A stretch of 64,000 nucleotides of DNA from contig JAFXKX010000001.1 in assembly GCA_017531505.1 (NCBI GenBank), positions 28,960 to 92,959 on the forward strand. The letters run 5' to 3'. The notes under the pieces were generated by a model. The model made no database searches, was not told the origin of the DNA, and saw nothing but the letters and a program-made list of their open reading frames with translations. The position numbers and the translations under genes were made by a program. This document shows positions 44,701 to 52,643 of the stretch, piece by piece. Each line of letters opens with the position of its first letter. The stretch's first letter is position 1. This DNA is from Clostridia bacterium. GTDB taxonomy: Bacteria; Bacillota; Clostridia; Christensenellales; Christensenellaceae.

Positions 44701-45154
44701 CAAGCGCCCCTCGACTATCGTAGTACGACTCCGTCAGGATGGCACAAACTATGGCGCTCCTGTAGTGCTGAACGCAGCAAATAGTTGGACATATACCTGG
44801 GAAGACCTCCCCGTAGACCATGTTTATACTGCGTATGAAGTATCTGTTCCTTCCGGCTACAGAGCATCTGCTACCAGCGGTGTGGTACAGACCATCCTCA
44901 CCAACACGCTGATTGTAGAAGAACCTACCGAGCCCGAAGAATCCCCCACGGTGATTATTCCTAACGAACGTCCTCCGCTGGCGGATAAGGTGGATCTGGA
45001 CGACGGCACGATGACCATTCTTGATGAAGAAGTGCCGTTGGCAGAAGCTCCTAAAACGGGTGATACTTCTACCGCACTGATCGCGACCATCGTTATGGCA
45101 GGCATAGGCTTGCTGATCATGGAACGTAAAGAAAAGGCTGAAGAAAACGAATAA
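41765..45154 (+). CDS. Cell-wall-anchored vWA / Cna-B surface protein (SpaA-type pilin-like adhesin)
   Basis: 1129 residues. After the signal comes a von Willebrand A domain (~100-410) with MIDAS DVSLT (111-115) and FAIIMSDGAPT. Then a SpaA-like domain (EINFVKVDENGKGLAGAEFTL, LTETAAPKGY), a linker domain, and several Cna-B domains (VAKVWDDANDQDGKRP, VQKIWGEGTEG, VSKVWVDDNNRSGKRP). The C-terminus has the sorting signal APKTGD, a hydrophobic stretch and a charged tail. The motif fits the (S/P/N)PxTG substrates known for clostridial class B sortases; one is encoded at 57432. ATG 41765 has AGAGGTG upstream. Confidence 0.9.
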   Translation: MKKSFKRFIVLLLVVCMTVGMYDSRYASAAGASKSQIVKSGGTKFYNEAGEEVSASALGQNGAVVGLSKEIEGTTLENEFDITLTVQTNLEQEKNWVIKTVPDSAVVLTIDVSLTMYNQQMNNQRYLAVAKEKALAFVEQYRETAKYEGTDEYSDAKRMLAIAVFDTEARVQLQWIDVNPKNCSEADWKKVTDTINNINVRSTSNSSNDVCTNFDGGLILTRNLLKQSSIDKAHSFAIIMSDGAPTVTVSGDTNTVGTISSTFYTGQGYQNAHAGGGWTHPKEVENNLTYLRGVANQANVTIMGLGDRMAEELFNYIITGKNNVTGVSNGSVPAELRGKKNAFDYVEPLKSKGYSGDAIMALDTGDWMSILASSVGGRYVSASNASGVQNAFDSIMSSIAQVNKEQTIVTTAWNATDPVSANSYTPYVEFLGFYSDASGYQFGDTAITNTPDGDTAAYTNGAISWDLKESTSVDTNNAHTYSMKYRVRLKNESADFETGKDYITNGVTTFTYQTVENNTFGEVKTGYFPIPEIEGYLGEINFVKVDENGKGLAGAEFTLVHKADCDCHDVNIKNVVKVSDENGNVSFRAIPSGHVYTLTETAAPKGYVNAGKSYNVVVAYVITTINGASTMGNVVNNSMGKLVISKDVTGVRTEEEFEAGAFTIEVTGPNGYSKELKLPVEKDGELEWSVTLNNLAAGQYSVKETAAAGTGNGYSVEASYMVHGASAQVGTIAVEDTKTSFLTVVNEYTYVPNGVEVTVAKVWDDANDQDGKRPDAVKFAMYVGEDKVQEIVVETPDAEDPNRFTAQFVYDAYKYSGEVRAEEIGHFIGDLYIPGMPEGYRATVSEDQLTITNTYVPEETEIVVQKIWGEGTEGKEQAVTVILKANDQEVGRKEISVPGEEETDLLENWNVTFENLPKFENGELIYYSVEEVALGENWYSEVTSEGNVWTVTNTYVEDVPEVTAHTVSKVWVDDNNRSGKRPSTIVVRLRQDGTNYGAPVVLNAANSWTYTWEDLPVDHVYTAYEVSVPSGYRASATSGVVQTILTNTLIVEEPTEPEESPTVIIPNERPPLADKVDLDDGTMTILDEEVPLAEAPKTGDTSTALIATIVMAGIGLLIMERKEKAEENE
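41811..41842 (+). repeat. 16-base tandem repeat in the signal-peptide coding region
   Basis: GTATGACAGTAGGTAT occurs twice, back to back (41811-41826 and 41827-41842). Sixteen is not a multiple of three; loss of one copy would put a stop after about 32 codons. A possible phase-variation switch. Confidence 0.85.
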
Positions 45155-45168
45155 AATCACATGAAACA

Positions 45169-45201
45169 AGAGCGGGAGAATCATCCCGCTCTTTCTTTTT
45201 T
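45169..45201 (+). terminator. Intrinsic terminator after the surface-protein gene
   Basis: Stem AGAGCGGGA / TCCCGCTCT, 6-base loop, T-rich tail. Confidence 0.88.
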
Positions 45202-45261
45202 TGTCGGATAATAGTATACTTGTGCTAAGGATGCGGCTTGACCGAATTCAGGAGGGAAAAT

Positions 45262-46290
45262 ATGCGCGTAAAAGCATGGATATTAGCAATTTTGATGGTG
45301 GCTGCCACCGTATTGACTGCCTGCAGCAAGCAGGAGGAACCAGAGGAAGTTTCTTCTGAAGTCAGCATTGTGAGCGATTTGGAGCAGGTACTGGCAGAAA
45401 CCTATATAGACGGAGTAGAGATGGCGACCGGCGTGGTAGAGAATGAAATGCATATCATTCAGGAGGCAATGGAGGCGGCGATCCCCGATGTATTGAAGCC
45501 GCAGGCATCCAGCGTGCTCCTCAAAAAGAATGAAAAAGCACGAATCGACTACTCCAATACCAAGGATGGGTATGTCATGGTGCTTTACGATGCTGAGACC
45601 TCCAAGCGCCTGAAGGTGCAGGTAAAAGGCCCCGGCGGCACGACCTATACCTATAATCTATATCAGGGGACATGGGCGGTATATCCGCTGACGGACGGCA
45701 ACGGTACCTATAATATCCGTATCTATCAGAATGTAAGCGGAGATCAGTATGCACTGGTCATGGGTCTGGAATGTGATGTGGAACTGGAAGACGAGTTTGC
45801 GCCCTTCCTGCGTCCCAATCAATATGTAAACTTCACAAAAGACAGCGCTGTTGTAGCCAAGGCTTGGGAACTGACCAAATCCATCAAGGAACCGCTTGCA
45901 AAAGTAGAGGCAGTATATGATTATGTTATTCACAATATGACATATGACGATCATCGTGCGGCCACTGTAAAGAGCGGATATATCCCGGATCTGGATGCAG
46001 TATTGGAAGAGAAGAAAGGGATCTGCTTTGACTATGCGGCACTGATGACAAGTATGCTGCGCAGTCAGGGTATTCCCTGTAAAATGGTCTTTGGATATGC
46101 GGGGTCGTTGTATCATGCATGGATCAGCGTATGGACCGAAGAGACCGGCTGGGTAGACGGTGCGATCTTCTTTGACGGTACTACCTGGCAGCGCCTGGAT
46201 CCCACCTTTGCAGCTTCTGCAAATGGAGATCAGGGGATTATTGACTATATCAATAACAGCAAGAACTACAAGGACAAGTATTTGTACTGA
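45262..46290 (+). CDS. Transglutaminase-domain lipoprotein
   Basis: 342 residues with signal and lipobox VLTAC. The C-terminal ~150 residues are a transglutaminase-like fold: EEKKGICFDYAALMTSMLR with the catalytic Cys, YHAWISVWTEETGW with the His, and LDPTF with the Asp. The middle part (KARIDYSNTKDGYVMVLY) looks like a beta-sandwich. It could process or crosslink peptides or surface proteins. An AGGAGG site precedes ATG 45262. It ends 19 bases before pilC, so it leads the pilus operon. Confidence 0.86.
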   Translation: MRVKAWILAILMVAATVLTACSKQEEPEEVSSEVSIVSDLEQVLAETYIDGVEMATGVVENEMHIIQEAMEAAIPDVLKPQASSVLLKKNEKARIDYSNTKDGYVMVLYDAETSKRLKVQVKGPGGTTYTYNLYQGTWAVYPLTDGNGTYNIRIYQNVSGDQYALVMGLECDVELEDEFAPFLRPNQYVNFTKDSAVVAKAWELTKSIKEPLAKVEAVYDYVIHNMTYDDHRAATVKSGYIPDLDAVLEEKKGICFDYAALMTSMLRSQGIPCKMVFGYAGSLYHAWISVWTEETGWVDGAIFFDGTTWQRLDPTFAASANGDQGIIDYINNSKNYKDKYLY

Positions 46291-46309
46291 TATCACAACA
46301 GAGGACGAT

Positions 46310-47356
46310 ATGAAACGGTTAACTTTATCCAACTTGCAGGTCGCAGATCTGTGCCGTGAACTGGCATTGCTGATGCATGCCGGCATCGGATTGGGCGATG
46401 GCCTGCATCTGATGGCACAGGAAGAAAAACAGGAGGCAATGCAGACGCTGCTGACAGAGATGGCTGAGCAGATGGATGCGGGTGCTTTTCTTTCGGATAC
46501 GATGCGGCAGGCGGGGTGTTTCCCCTCTTATGTGACCGGCCTGATCAGCGTAGGCGAGACTTCGGGTAGACTGGAAGATTCCCTGAATGCATTGGCACAA
46601 TATTATGAAGAACGCGACCGGATGGATCGACAGGTGCGCAGTACGCTGACATACCCGGCGATTTTGCTGGTGTTGATGCTGGCTGTCATTGTGGTATTGT
46701 TGAGCAAAGTGTTGCCGGTCTTTAATGAAATATACGGTTCTCTCGGCGGAAAATTGACGGGCATCGCCGGCGGTTTGCTGGCGGTAGGGCAGGTGCTGGA
46801 TCGTGGCATGCCCATTTTGTGCGGGGTTCTGGGCCTGGCAGTGTTGTTTGGCATCGTGCTGGCGCTCTGCAAAGGATTGCGCAGCCGTATTATGGGGTTT
46901 TGGCACAGACACTGGGGCGACAAAGGTGTATCCCGTCTGTTGAACAATGCCCGCTTTGCACAGGCGTTGTATATGGGCTTTTCCAGCGGACTGCCTATGG
47001 AAGAAGCGGTCGATATGGCGGGGATACTGCTCAAAGAGATCCCGCCGGCAGCAGATCGCTGCAAGCAATGCCGTGAATTGCTGGATGCAGGAGAAGAACT
47101 GTCTGCTGCACTGGGGCAGACAGGACTGATGGATGCAGCCGCAAGCCGTCTGCTGTTGCTGGGTATGCGCAGCGGTACGGGAGACAGCGTTATGCAGGAT
47201 ATTGCACAAAGAATGTCTGATCAGGCAAAACAGAGACTGGAGCAAGTGATTGCCCGCATAGAGCCTGCGTTGGTGCTGCTTACTTCGGTCATGGTAGGTG
47301 TGATCCTGCTGGCGGTCATGCTGCCGCTGATGAACATTATGACGGCGATCGGGTGA
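46310..47356 (+). CDS. pilC: Type IV pilus / type II secretion inner membrane platform protein (GspF family)
   Basis: 348 residues with two GspF repeats: LCRELALLMHAGIGLGDGL and ARFAQALYMGFSSGLPMEEAV, each followed by a typical ISVGETSGRLEDSL or RSGTGDSV segment, and three membrane helices (~120-145, ~170-195, ~325-347). It anchors the pilus motor in the membrane. Tightly packed with the pilin-like genes (1-base gap). Confidence 0.88.
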   Translation: MKRLTLSNLQVADLCRELALLMHAGIGLGDGLHLMAQEEKQEAMQTLLTEMAEQMDAGAFLSDTMRQAGCFPSYVTGLISVGETSGRLEDSLNALAQYYEERDRMDRQVRSTLTYPAILLVLMLAVIVVLLSKVLPVFNEIYGSLGGKLTGIAGGLLAVGQVLDRGMPILCGVLGLAVLFGIVLALCKGLRSRIMGFWHRHWGDKGVSRLLNNARFAQALYMGFSSGLPMEEAVDMAGILLKEIPPAADRCKQCRELLDAGEELSAALGQTGLMDAAASRLLLLGMRSGTGDSVMQDIAQRMSDQAKQRLEQVIARIEPALVLLTSVMVGVILLAVMLPLMNIMTAIG

Positions 47357-47357
47357 T

Positions 47358-47681
47358 ATGGTGAAACGGAAGAAATTTGGCAGAGGCGGCTGGTTGTTGC
47401 TGCCGATCATAGCGATCCTGGTACTGGGGTGTTTTCTGGGTGGGATATCCAACCTTTCCAAAGGACACGCAGAAGAGGATAAACAGCGCCTGGAAGAGGT
47501 GCTGCGCCAGAATGTGGTGGCGTGTTATGCTACGGAAGGATTTTATCCGCCGGATATCGCCTATCTGGAAGAACATTATGGGATACAGATCGATAAAAGC
47601 CGTTATGTCGTAAAATATACTGCCATTGCGGAAAACCTGATGCCGGATATTACAGTATTGGAGAAACAGAGCCATGAATAA
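47358..47681 (+). CDS. Pilin-like protein 1 (GspG-like) of the pilus operon
   Basis: 107 residues with one N-terminal membrane helix (WLLLPIIAILVLGCFLGGI), then a helix and CYATEGFYPPDIAYLEEHYGI. The YPPD segment with a following Leu-Glu resembles GspG-type pseudopilins. No classical G/FxxxxE prepilin cleavage site. ATG 47358 is next to the pilC stop; the 3' end overlaps the next gene by 8 bases. Confidence 0.65.
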   Translation: MVKRKKFGRGGWLLLPIIAILVLGCFLGGISNLSKGHAEEDKQRLEEVLRQNVVACYATEGFYPPDIAYLEEHYGIQIDKSRYVVKYTAIAENLMPDITVLEKQSHE

Positions 47682-48159
47682 GCGGAGTCTCGGCAGCGTA
47701 GTGGTGCTGTTATTGTTTGCGGTCTTTATGATCTCGGTGCTGATGATATTATTAAAGGGCGCAGATGTGGTCGGCAGTGTGACCGATCGGGATAAACAGA
47801 GTTATCAGCGGCGTACGGCCGTACAGTATATCACCACCCGTGTGCATCAGGCAGATGCGGCGGACAGTATTTCGGTACAGAAGATAAATGACACCGATGC
47901 TTTGGTGCTGAGCCAAGAGATCGACGGCATCATGTATGATACGATGGTGTATTGCTATGAAGGTTATTTGATGGAATTGTTCTGTGAACGCGGACTGGAT
48001 CTGGAACTGGAATTCGGTGAGCAGATACTGCCCCTTGACGGGCTGCAGGCAGACACAGAGGGAGATGGGCTGCAAATCACGCTGACCTTCCCGGAGGGAG
48101 ACAGCCGAAAACTGTATTTTTGTCCGATGAGCGAAGGAGGTGCCGGCTATGAAGAATAA
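47674..48159 (+). CDS. Pilin-like protein 2 (DUF4860-like)
   Basis: 161 residues. N-terminal helix (VVVLLLFAVFMISVLMILL), then a beta-rich domain. The layout recalls DUF4860 proteins found in clostridial pilus operons. No prepilin peptidase site. Overlaps neighbours at both ends. Confidence 0.62.
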   Translation: MNKRSLGSVVVLLLFAVFMISVLMILLKGADVVGSVTDRDKQSYQRRTAVQYITTRVHQADAADSISVQKINDTDALVLSQEIDGIMYDTMVYCYEGYLMELFCERGLDLELEFGEQILPLDGLQADTEGDGLQITLTFPEGDSRKLYFCPMSEGGAGYEE

Positions 48160-48568
48160 GGCTCCTCTGGCTTTGATGGAACAGCTGATCATGTTGCTGG
48201 TATTCGCATTGGCAGCGGCATTGTGCCTGCAGGTATTTGTATATGCAGGGAACACCTCCCGCCGGATGGAAGCCCGGGATCAGGCGGTGACGATGGTGCA
48301 GAATGCGGCGGAAGTCACAAAATTATGCGGAGGAGATCTGCACAAAGCTGCTCAGATGGCAGGCGGGACTGCAAGCCCGGATCAATGGGAACTAACCTAC
48401 GATGAGGCTTGGCAGCAAACATCGCAGGAGGCGGTATATCGTATCGTGATAGAGCGGGAACATACAGACAATGCCCTGCTCGGGCGCGGCACAGTGACGG
48501 CGCTGGATGATGCGGGAGAGGTATTGTTCCGTGTGACGGTTTCCTGGCAGGAGGCGACAGATGAGTAA
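48149..48568 (+). CDS. Pilin-like protein 3
   Basis: 139 residues. ATG 48149 follows GGAGG at a good distance. The N-terminal helix LMEQLIMLLVFALAAALCL carries a Glu before the helix as pilins do, but no preceding Gly cleavage site. The rest is a small domain ending VTVSWQEATDE. Likely a minor pilin. Confidence 0.62.
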   Translation: MKNKAPLALMEQLIMLLVFALAAALCLQVFVYAGNTSRRMEARDQAVTMVQNAAEVTKLCGGDLHKAAQMAGGTASPDQWELTYDEAWQQTSQEAVYRIVIEREHTDNALLGRGTVTALDDAGEVLFRVTVSWQEATDE

Positions 48569-48968
48569 GCAACAGCAAAAAATACAGGCGCCTGCTGTGG
48601 GCGGCAGTTCGCTGCTGGTCATCTTTGCGATCCTTTGCCTGACCGTATTTGCGCTGCTGGGCTTGAGTACAGTGCAGGCAGATAAACGCTTGTCTGACGC
48701 GAGCGCGCAGGCAGTAGAGGCATATTACGCGGCAGAAGACCATGCACAGGAGATCCTGGCACAACTAAGAGCGGGAGAAATGCCCGCAGAAGTAATACAG
48801 CACGGTGCCCGGTATCGGTATCTTTGCGAAATATCGGATACACAGGCGTTGGCAGTGGAAGTGGAACTGCAGGGCGGCAATTATCGGATATTGCGTTGGC
48901 GGACAGAAGTGACCGTGGATTGGAACGGTGACCAAAGTCTGGATGTGTGGGGCGGCAGTCAGGAATAA
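48561..48968 (+). CDS. Pilin-like protein 4
   Basis: 135 residues. One N-terminal helix (SSLLVIFAILCLTVFALLGL) and a region YYAAEDHAQEILAQL resembling PilX/GspK-type minor pilins. Overlaps the gene before it by 8 bases and is followed by pilT 22 bases later. Confidence 0.62.
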   Translation: MSKQQQKIQAPAVGGSSLLVIFAILCLTVFALLGLSTVQADKRLSDASAQAVEAYYAAEDHAQEILAQLRAGEMPAEVIQHGARYRYLCEISDTQALAVEVELQGGNYRILRWRTEVTVDWNGDQSLDVWGGSQE

Positions 48969-48990
48969 ACAGAGTATAGCAGGAGTACGT

Positions 48991-50046
48991 ATGACAAGTT
49001 TGACAGAATATTTGAAAATCGCGGTAGAAAAGCGCGCTTCCGATATCTTTATCGTGGCCGGCGGTCAGATGAGCATCAAGGATGACGGAAAGATCATACC
49101 CATTGATGAGGAGAGATTGCTACCGCCCCGTACCAAGGAGCTGATCACTGAGATCTATGCCTTGGCAGAACGATCCATGGATATCTATCAGCAAAAGGGC
49201 GATGATGACTTTTCCTTTGCGGTGCCGGGTTTGGCACGATTCCGCGTCAATACCTATCATCAGCGCGGCTCGATGGCAGCGGTGATCCGCGTGGTATCTT
49301 TCCATATTCCGGATTGGCAGGAGTTCAATATAGCACCGCAGGTCATGGATCTGGCTGATATGAACAGTGGTATGATCCTGATGACAGGCACTGCGGGCAG
49401 CGGTAAATCCACCACGCAGGCATGCATCATTGATCGTATCAACCGCACACGAAACTGTCATATTGTCACATTGGAAGACCCGATTGAATTTTTGCACAGT
49501 AATCAGAAGAGCATTGTAAGCCAGCGTGAGATCGCAGTAGATACGGAAGACTATCTGTCCGGCCTGCGGGCGTGCCTGCGTCAGGCGCCGGATGTCATTC
49601 TGTTGGGCGAGATGCGCGATGCGGAAACCATCCGCACAACGCTGACTGCGGCAGAGACGGGGCATTTGGTCATTGCTACATTGCATACCAAAGGTGCAGT
49701 TAATGCGATCGACCGTATTATCGACAGTTTCCCCGGAGAGCAGCAGGCGCAGATCCGTACCATGCTGTCTATGGTATTGCGTACGGTGGTTTCTCAGCAG
49801 ATGCTGCCCGATAAAGAAGAGGGTATGGTGCCTGCCTTTGAGATCATGCATGTCAACAGCGCGATCCGCAATATGATCCGTGATAACAAGAATCATCAGA
49901 TCAGCAACGCCATCGCAGCAGGCGGAAGGGAAGGGATGACGACTATGGATCAGTCTATTGCAGCACTGTATCAGAAAGGCATGATTACCGAGCAGACGGC
50001 GCTGGAATATGCAGACAATGCAGAAATGCTGAAACGTATGTTGTAA
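48991..50046 (+). CDS. pilT: Type IV pilus ATPase, PilT-like
   Basis: 351 residues. Walker A GTAGSGKST (133-141), Asp box TLEDPIEF, Walker B ILLGEMRDAETI and His box. The size, absence of an N-terminal PilB domain and the C-terminal segment favour the retraction ATPase PilT. It is the only pilus ATPase in the window; an extension ATPase, prepilin peptidase and PilM-O are not seen here. ATG 48991 has AGGAG before it. Confidence 0.88.
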   Translation: MTSLTEYLKIAVEKRASDIFIVAGGQMSIKDDGKIIPIDEERLLPPRTKELITEIYALAERSMDIYQQKGDDDFSFAVPGLARFRVNTYHQRGSMAAVIRVVSFHIPDWQEFNIAPQVMDLADMNSGMILMTGTAGSGKSTTQACIIDRINRTRNCHIVTLEDPIEFLHSNQKSIVSQREIAVDTEDYLSGLRACLRQAPDVILLGEMRDAETIRTTLTAAETGHLVIATLHTKGAVNAIDRIIDSFPGEQQAQIRTMLSMVLRTVVSQQMLPDKEEGMVPAFEIMHVNSAIRNMIRDNKNHQISNAIAAGGREGMTTMDQSIAALYQKGMITEQTALEYADNAEMLKRML

Positions 50047-50057
50047 CTGTATCAATA

Positions 50058-50094
50058 AAAAAAGAGTTTCCCGATACGGGAAACTCTTTTTTAT
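50058..50094. terminator. Bidirectional intrinsic terminator
   Basis: Stem AAAAAGAGTTTCCC / GGGAAACTCTTTTT between pilT and the convergent c-di-GMP operon. Confidence 0.92.
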
Positions 50095-50105
50095 TACAAG
50101 AATGA

Positions 50106-52643
50106 TCAATGCCATCCGAAGATGGTGGTTTGCTGCGGTGTCTGGCAGCGTAGTTCTACCTTGCCGCTTTCGACCAGTTCGATAAAAATGCGGACCAATT
50201 CGGGATCGAATTGTCGGCCTGCTTCCTGATGCAGCACCTGAAGTGCATCTTTGGAAGACATCGCGTCTTTATAATTGCGGATAGAGGTCATCGCGTCAAA
50301 GGCGTCGGCAATGCTCAGGATACGACCGGTGATCGGGATCGCATCGCCGGCCAGACCGTTGGGATAGCCGGTACCGTCAAAGCGCTCGTGGTGAGACAAC
50401 ACCGCGGGGATAACATAGTCTAAGGACGGCAGATAGCGGATGATACTGACAGCATTTTCGACGTGCTTTTTGATCGCCTCATATTCGTCGGCGGTCAGTT
50501 TGCCGGGTTTATTCAAAATATCCTCGCGGATACCGATTTTGCCGATGTCGTGCAGCAGACCTGCTTCGCGGACGATCTCAACAATATCATCTTCCATATC
50601 GGCGGCCTGAGCCAGTGCTGCCGCATAGTGGGCTACATTCTGAGAATGCTGCGAGGTGTAATGATCTTTTGCATCAATGGCTGCAGACAGTGCATAAATC
50701 GTGCTGGCATTTTCGTTGTAACCGCTCTTGTGAGGAGGCGCTGCAGACTTTCTCGGGAACATTTCCGAAGAATAGATCTGTACGGCGTTTTTGCCGGAGC
50801 GTTTTACATTGTATACCGTCATATCTGCATTGCGGTACAACTCTTTTGCGGAAGAAGCCATATACGGCGCAGAGCAGATACCGATGCTGACAGACAGTTT
50901 ACGGGGACCGTCTACGGAAATGGTATTGACCACTTCCTCGATCTGGGAAGCAATATTTTCTGCCAACAGTTTGGCGGAATATACATCGTAGCCGGGCAGG
51001 ATCAGGGCAAACTCGTCACCGTTGATGCGCGCGGCATGGCAGCTGCCGTTGATGCTGCCGGTCAGGATACGGGCAATGTGCCGCAGGATCATATCGCCTT
51101 CCTGAGAACCGTACATTTGATTGTACAGTTTGAAGTCATCGATATTGATCAGACACAAAGACAATGCGGAATCTTTGATACTCTCGAATTCACGGTCCAG
51201 TACTTCAAAGAAGAACTTGTAATTGGTCAATCCGGTCAGATCGTCGCGCTGCGCCTCCTGAATAGCCTGTTCATAAGTAGAGGCATTGCGGATAGCAACG
51301 GCGCTGCTTTCGGCAATGGCCTGGAAGAACCAGATGTTGCCGGGGTGTGCAGCAGGTTTGTTCTGCTTGCCGGCCATGATGATCACACCGACCAGTTCGT
51401 TATCGCTCTTGAGCGGGACGATATATTCGATATGCAGATTGGACAACTGCGATTTTTCCTTTTCCCACATGCTGCGATAAGCAGTGGTGCGTTCAAAGTC
51501 GCGCAGAGCCAGTCCTTCGGAATGGGTCTTGAAATGGGTGACCAGAGGATGGTCGGGGCGGAATACAAAGCTGCGTTCCTCCAACTGACGGATGGTATGC
51601 GAGATATGATACTCTCCATCCGGCTCTTTGGTGAGGATCAGCAATCTGTCAAAGTCTGCAGCTTTCTGCAGAGTGTCTGACAAAATGAGTAAAATGTCTT
51701 CCACACTGAGCATATGGGTGATCTCTTCGTGGAACTGTTCGACCAGTGCCTGCAGCTGCTGTTCGGTACGGGCAAAGATGGCGTTGAACAGATGCCGGAT
51801 ACCCAGATACAGTATAACGACCAGACCTACGGAACAAATCGCGATGATGGCCATGGCAGCAACACTGCCAAATCCCAGCTGATCGATCAGGAAAAGTTCC
51901 AACGGAGCGGCAAAGTTCGCAAACAATGCCAATGTGACAAATACAGCGATGGTGGCACAGTTGTATTTGGACAGCAGGATAGACATATGGAACAGCTTCT
52001 TCTTGTACATGGCATAGAACAGGAAGAAGGCATTGACTGCGCCGGACAACATATCTGCAGGGAATCCCACAAAGAAAGGCAATGTAGCCAGCGTATGACC
52101 AAGCAGCATGATGAACAATCCTGTAATGATAGGTCGCAGCTGCTGGAAAGCGATGCGGTTACCGCGACAATGACGCCAGATGATCGCAGTCAGCTGGGTC
52201 AATGTGATCAGGATAGGGATGAACAGTAAATAGATGTTATCGGTATAATGATACAGGAACTGCGTCTTTCCGCCTTCGGTGACAACCTCGGGCAGCGGGA
52301 TAAAGAGATTGGTGAAGCAGTTGAAGACAAACAGACCGATATAGAAGAAGAGCCAGAAAGTACGGCCGTGATTGCGTCTGTCGTCCAGAAAGTCCAGTAC
52401 AAAGTGGAAATACCCGACTGTGACCATGAACATACCCAGCAGGGAAACATGATGCCAGAAATTGACGGACGGCCAAAGCTGCAGTCGCATACCCAGAGAA
52501 CCGCCGTTCCACAAAATCATGATGGCCAGCATGGCGATAAAGGTACGGATAACATTTTTTGGCTTTTTGGCCGAGATGAAGGCTACCAACAAAAAGAGGT
52601 AGCAAAAGATGGATATGACAGATACCCAACTATATCCATTCAT
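50106..52643 (-). CDS. Membrane GAF-GGDEF-HD-GYP protein (c-di-GMP turnover)
   Basis: 845 residues. About eight N-terminal membrane helices (to ~290), a GAF domain (~310-455), a GGDEF domain (~465-625) whose signature reads NGDEF (541-545), and an HD-GYP domain (~645-840) with HDIGKIG (698-704) and HHERFDGTGYP (751-761). HD-GYP hydrolyses c-di-GMP; the altered GGDEF may bind GTP or have low cyclase activity. Last gene of a four-gene operon; ATG 52643 overlaps the GH3-like gene by 14 bases. Confidence 0.9.
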   Translation of the reverse strand: MNGYSWVSVISIFCYLFLLVAFISAKKPKNVIRTFIAMLAIMILWNGGSLGMRLQLWPSVNFWHHVSLLGMFMVTVGYFHFVLDFLDDRRNHGRTFWLFFYIGLFVFNCFTNLFIPLPEVVTEGGKTQFLYHYTDNIYLLFIPILITLTQLTAIIWRHCRGNRIAFQQLRPIITGLFIMLLGHTLATLPFFVGFPADMLSGAVNAFFLFYAMYKKKLFHMSILLSKYNCATIAVFVTLALFANFAAPLELFLIDQLGFGSVAAMAIIAICSVGLVVILYLGIRHLFNAIFARTEQQLQALVEQFHEEITHMLSVEDILLILSDTLQKAADFDRLLILTKEPDGEYHISHTIRQLEERSFVFRPDHPLVTHFKTHSEGLALRDFERTTAYRSMWEKEKSQLSNLHIEYIVPLKSDNELVGVIIMAGKQNKPAAHPGNIWFFQAIAESSAVAIRNASTYEQAIQEAQRDDLTGLTNYKFFFEVLDREFESIKDSALSLCLINIDDFKLYNQMYGSQEGDMILRHIARILTGSINGSCHAARINGDEFALILPGYDVYSAKLLAENIASQIEEVVNTISVDGPRKLSVSIGICSAPYMASSAKELYRNADMTVYNVKRSGKNAVQIYSSEMFPRKSAAPPHKSGYNENASTIYALSAAIDAKDHYTSQHSQNVAHYAAALAQAADMEDDIVEIVREAGLLHDIGKIGIREDILNKPGKLTADEYEAIKKHVENAVSIIRYLPSLDYVIPAVLSHHERFDGTGYPNGLAGDAIPITGRILSIADAFDAMTSIRNYKDAMSSKDALQVLHQEAGRQFDPELVRIFIELVESGKVELRCQTPQQTTIFGWH

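Noticed and set aside
48906..48932. Two GTGACC words inside the fourth pilin-like gene as another SARP site
   Set aside because: Spacing is about 17 bases, there is no -10 at 9 bases, and it lies inside a coding region.
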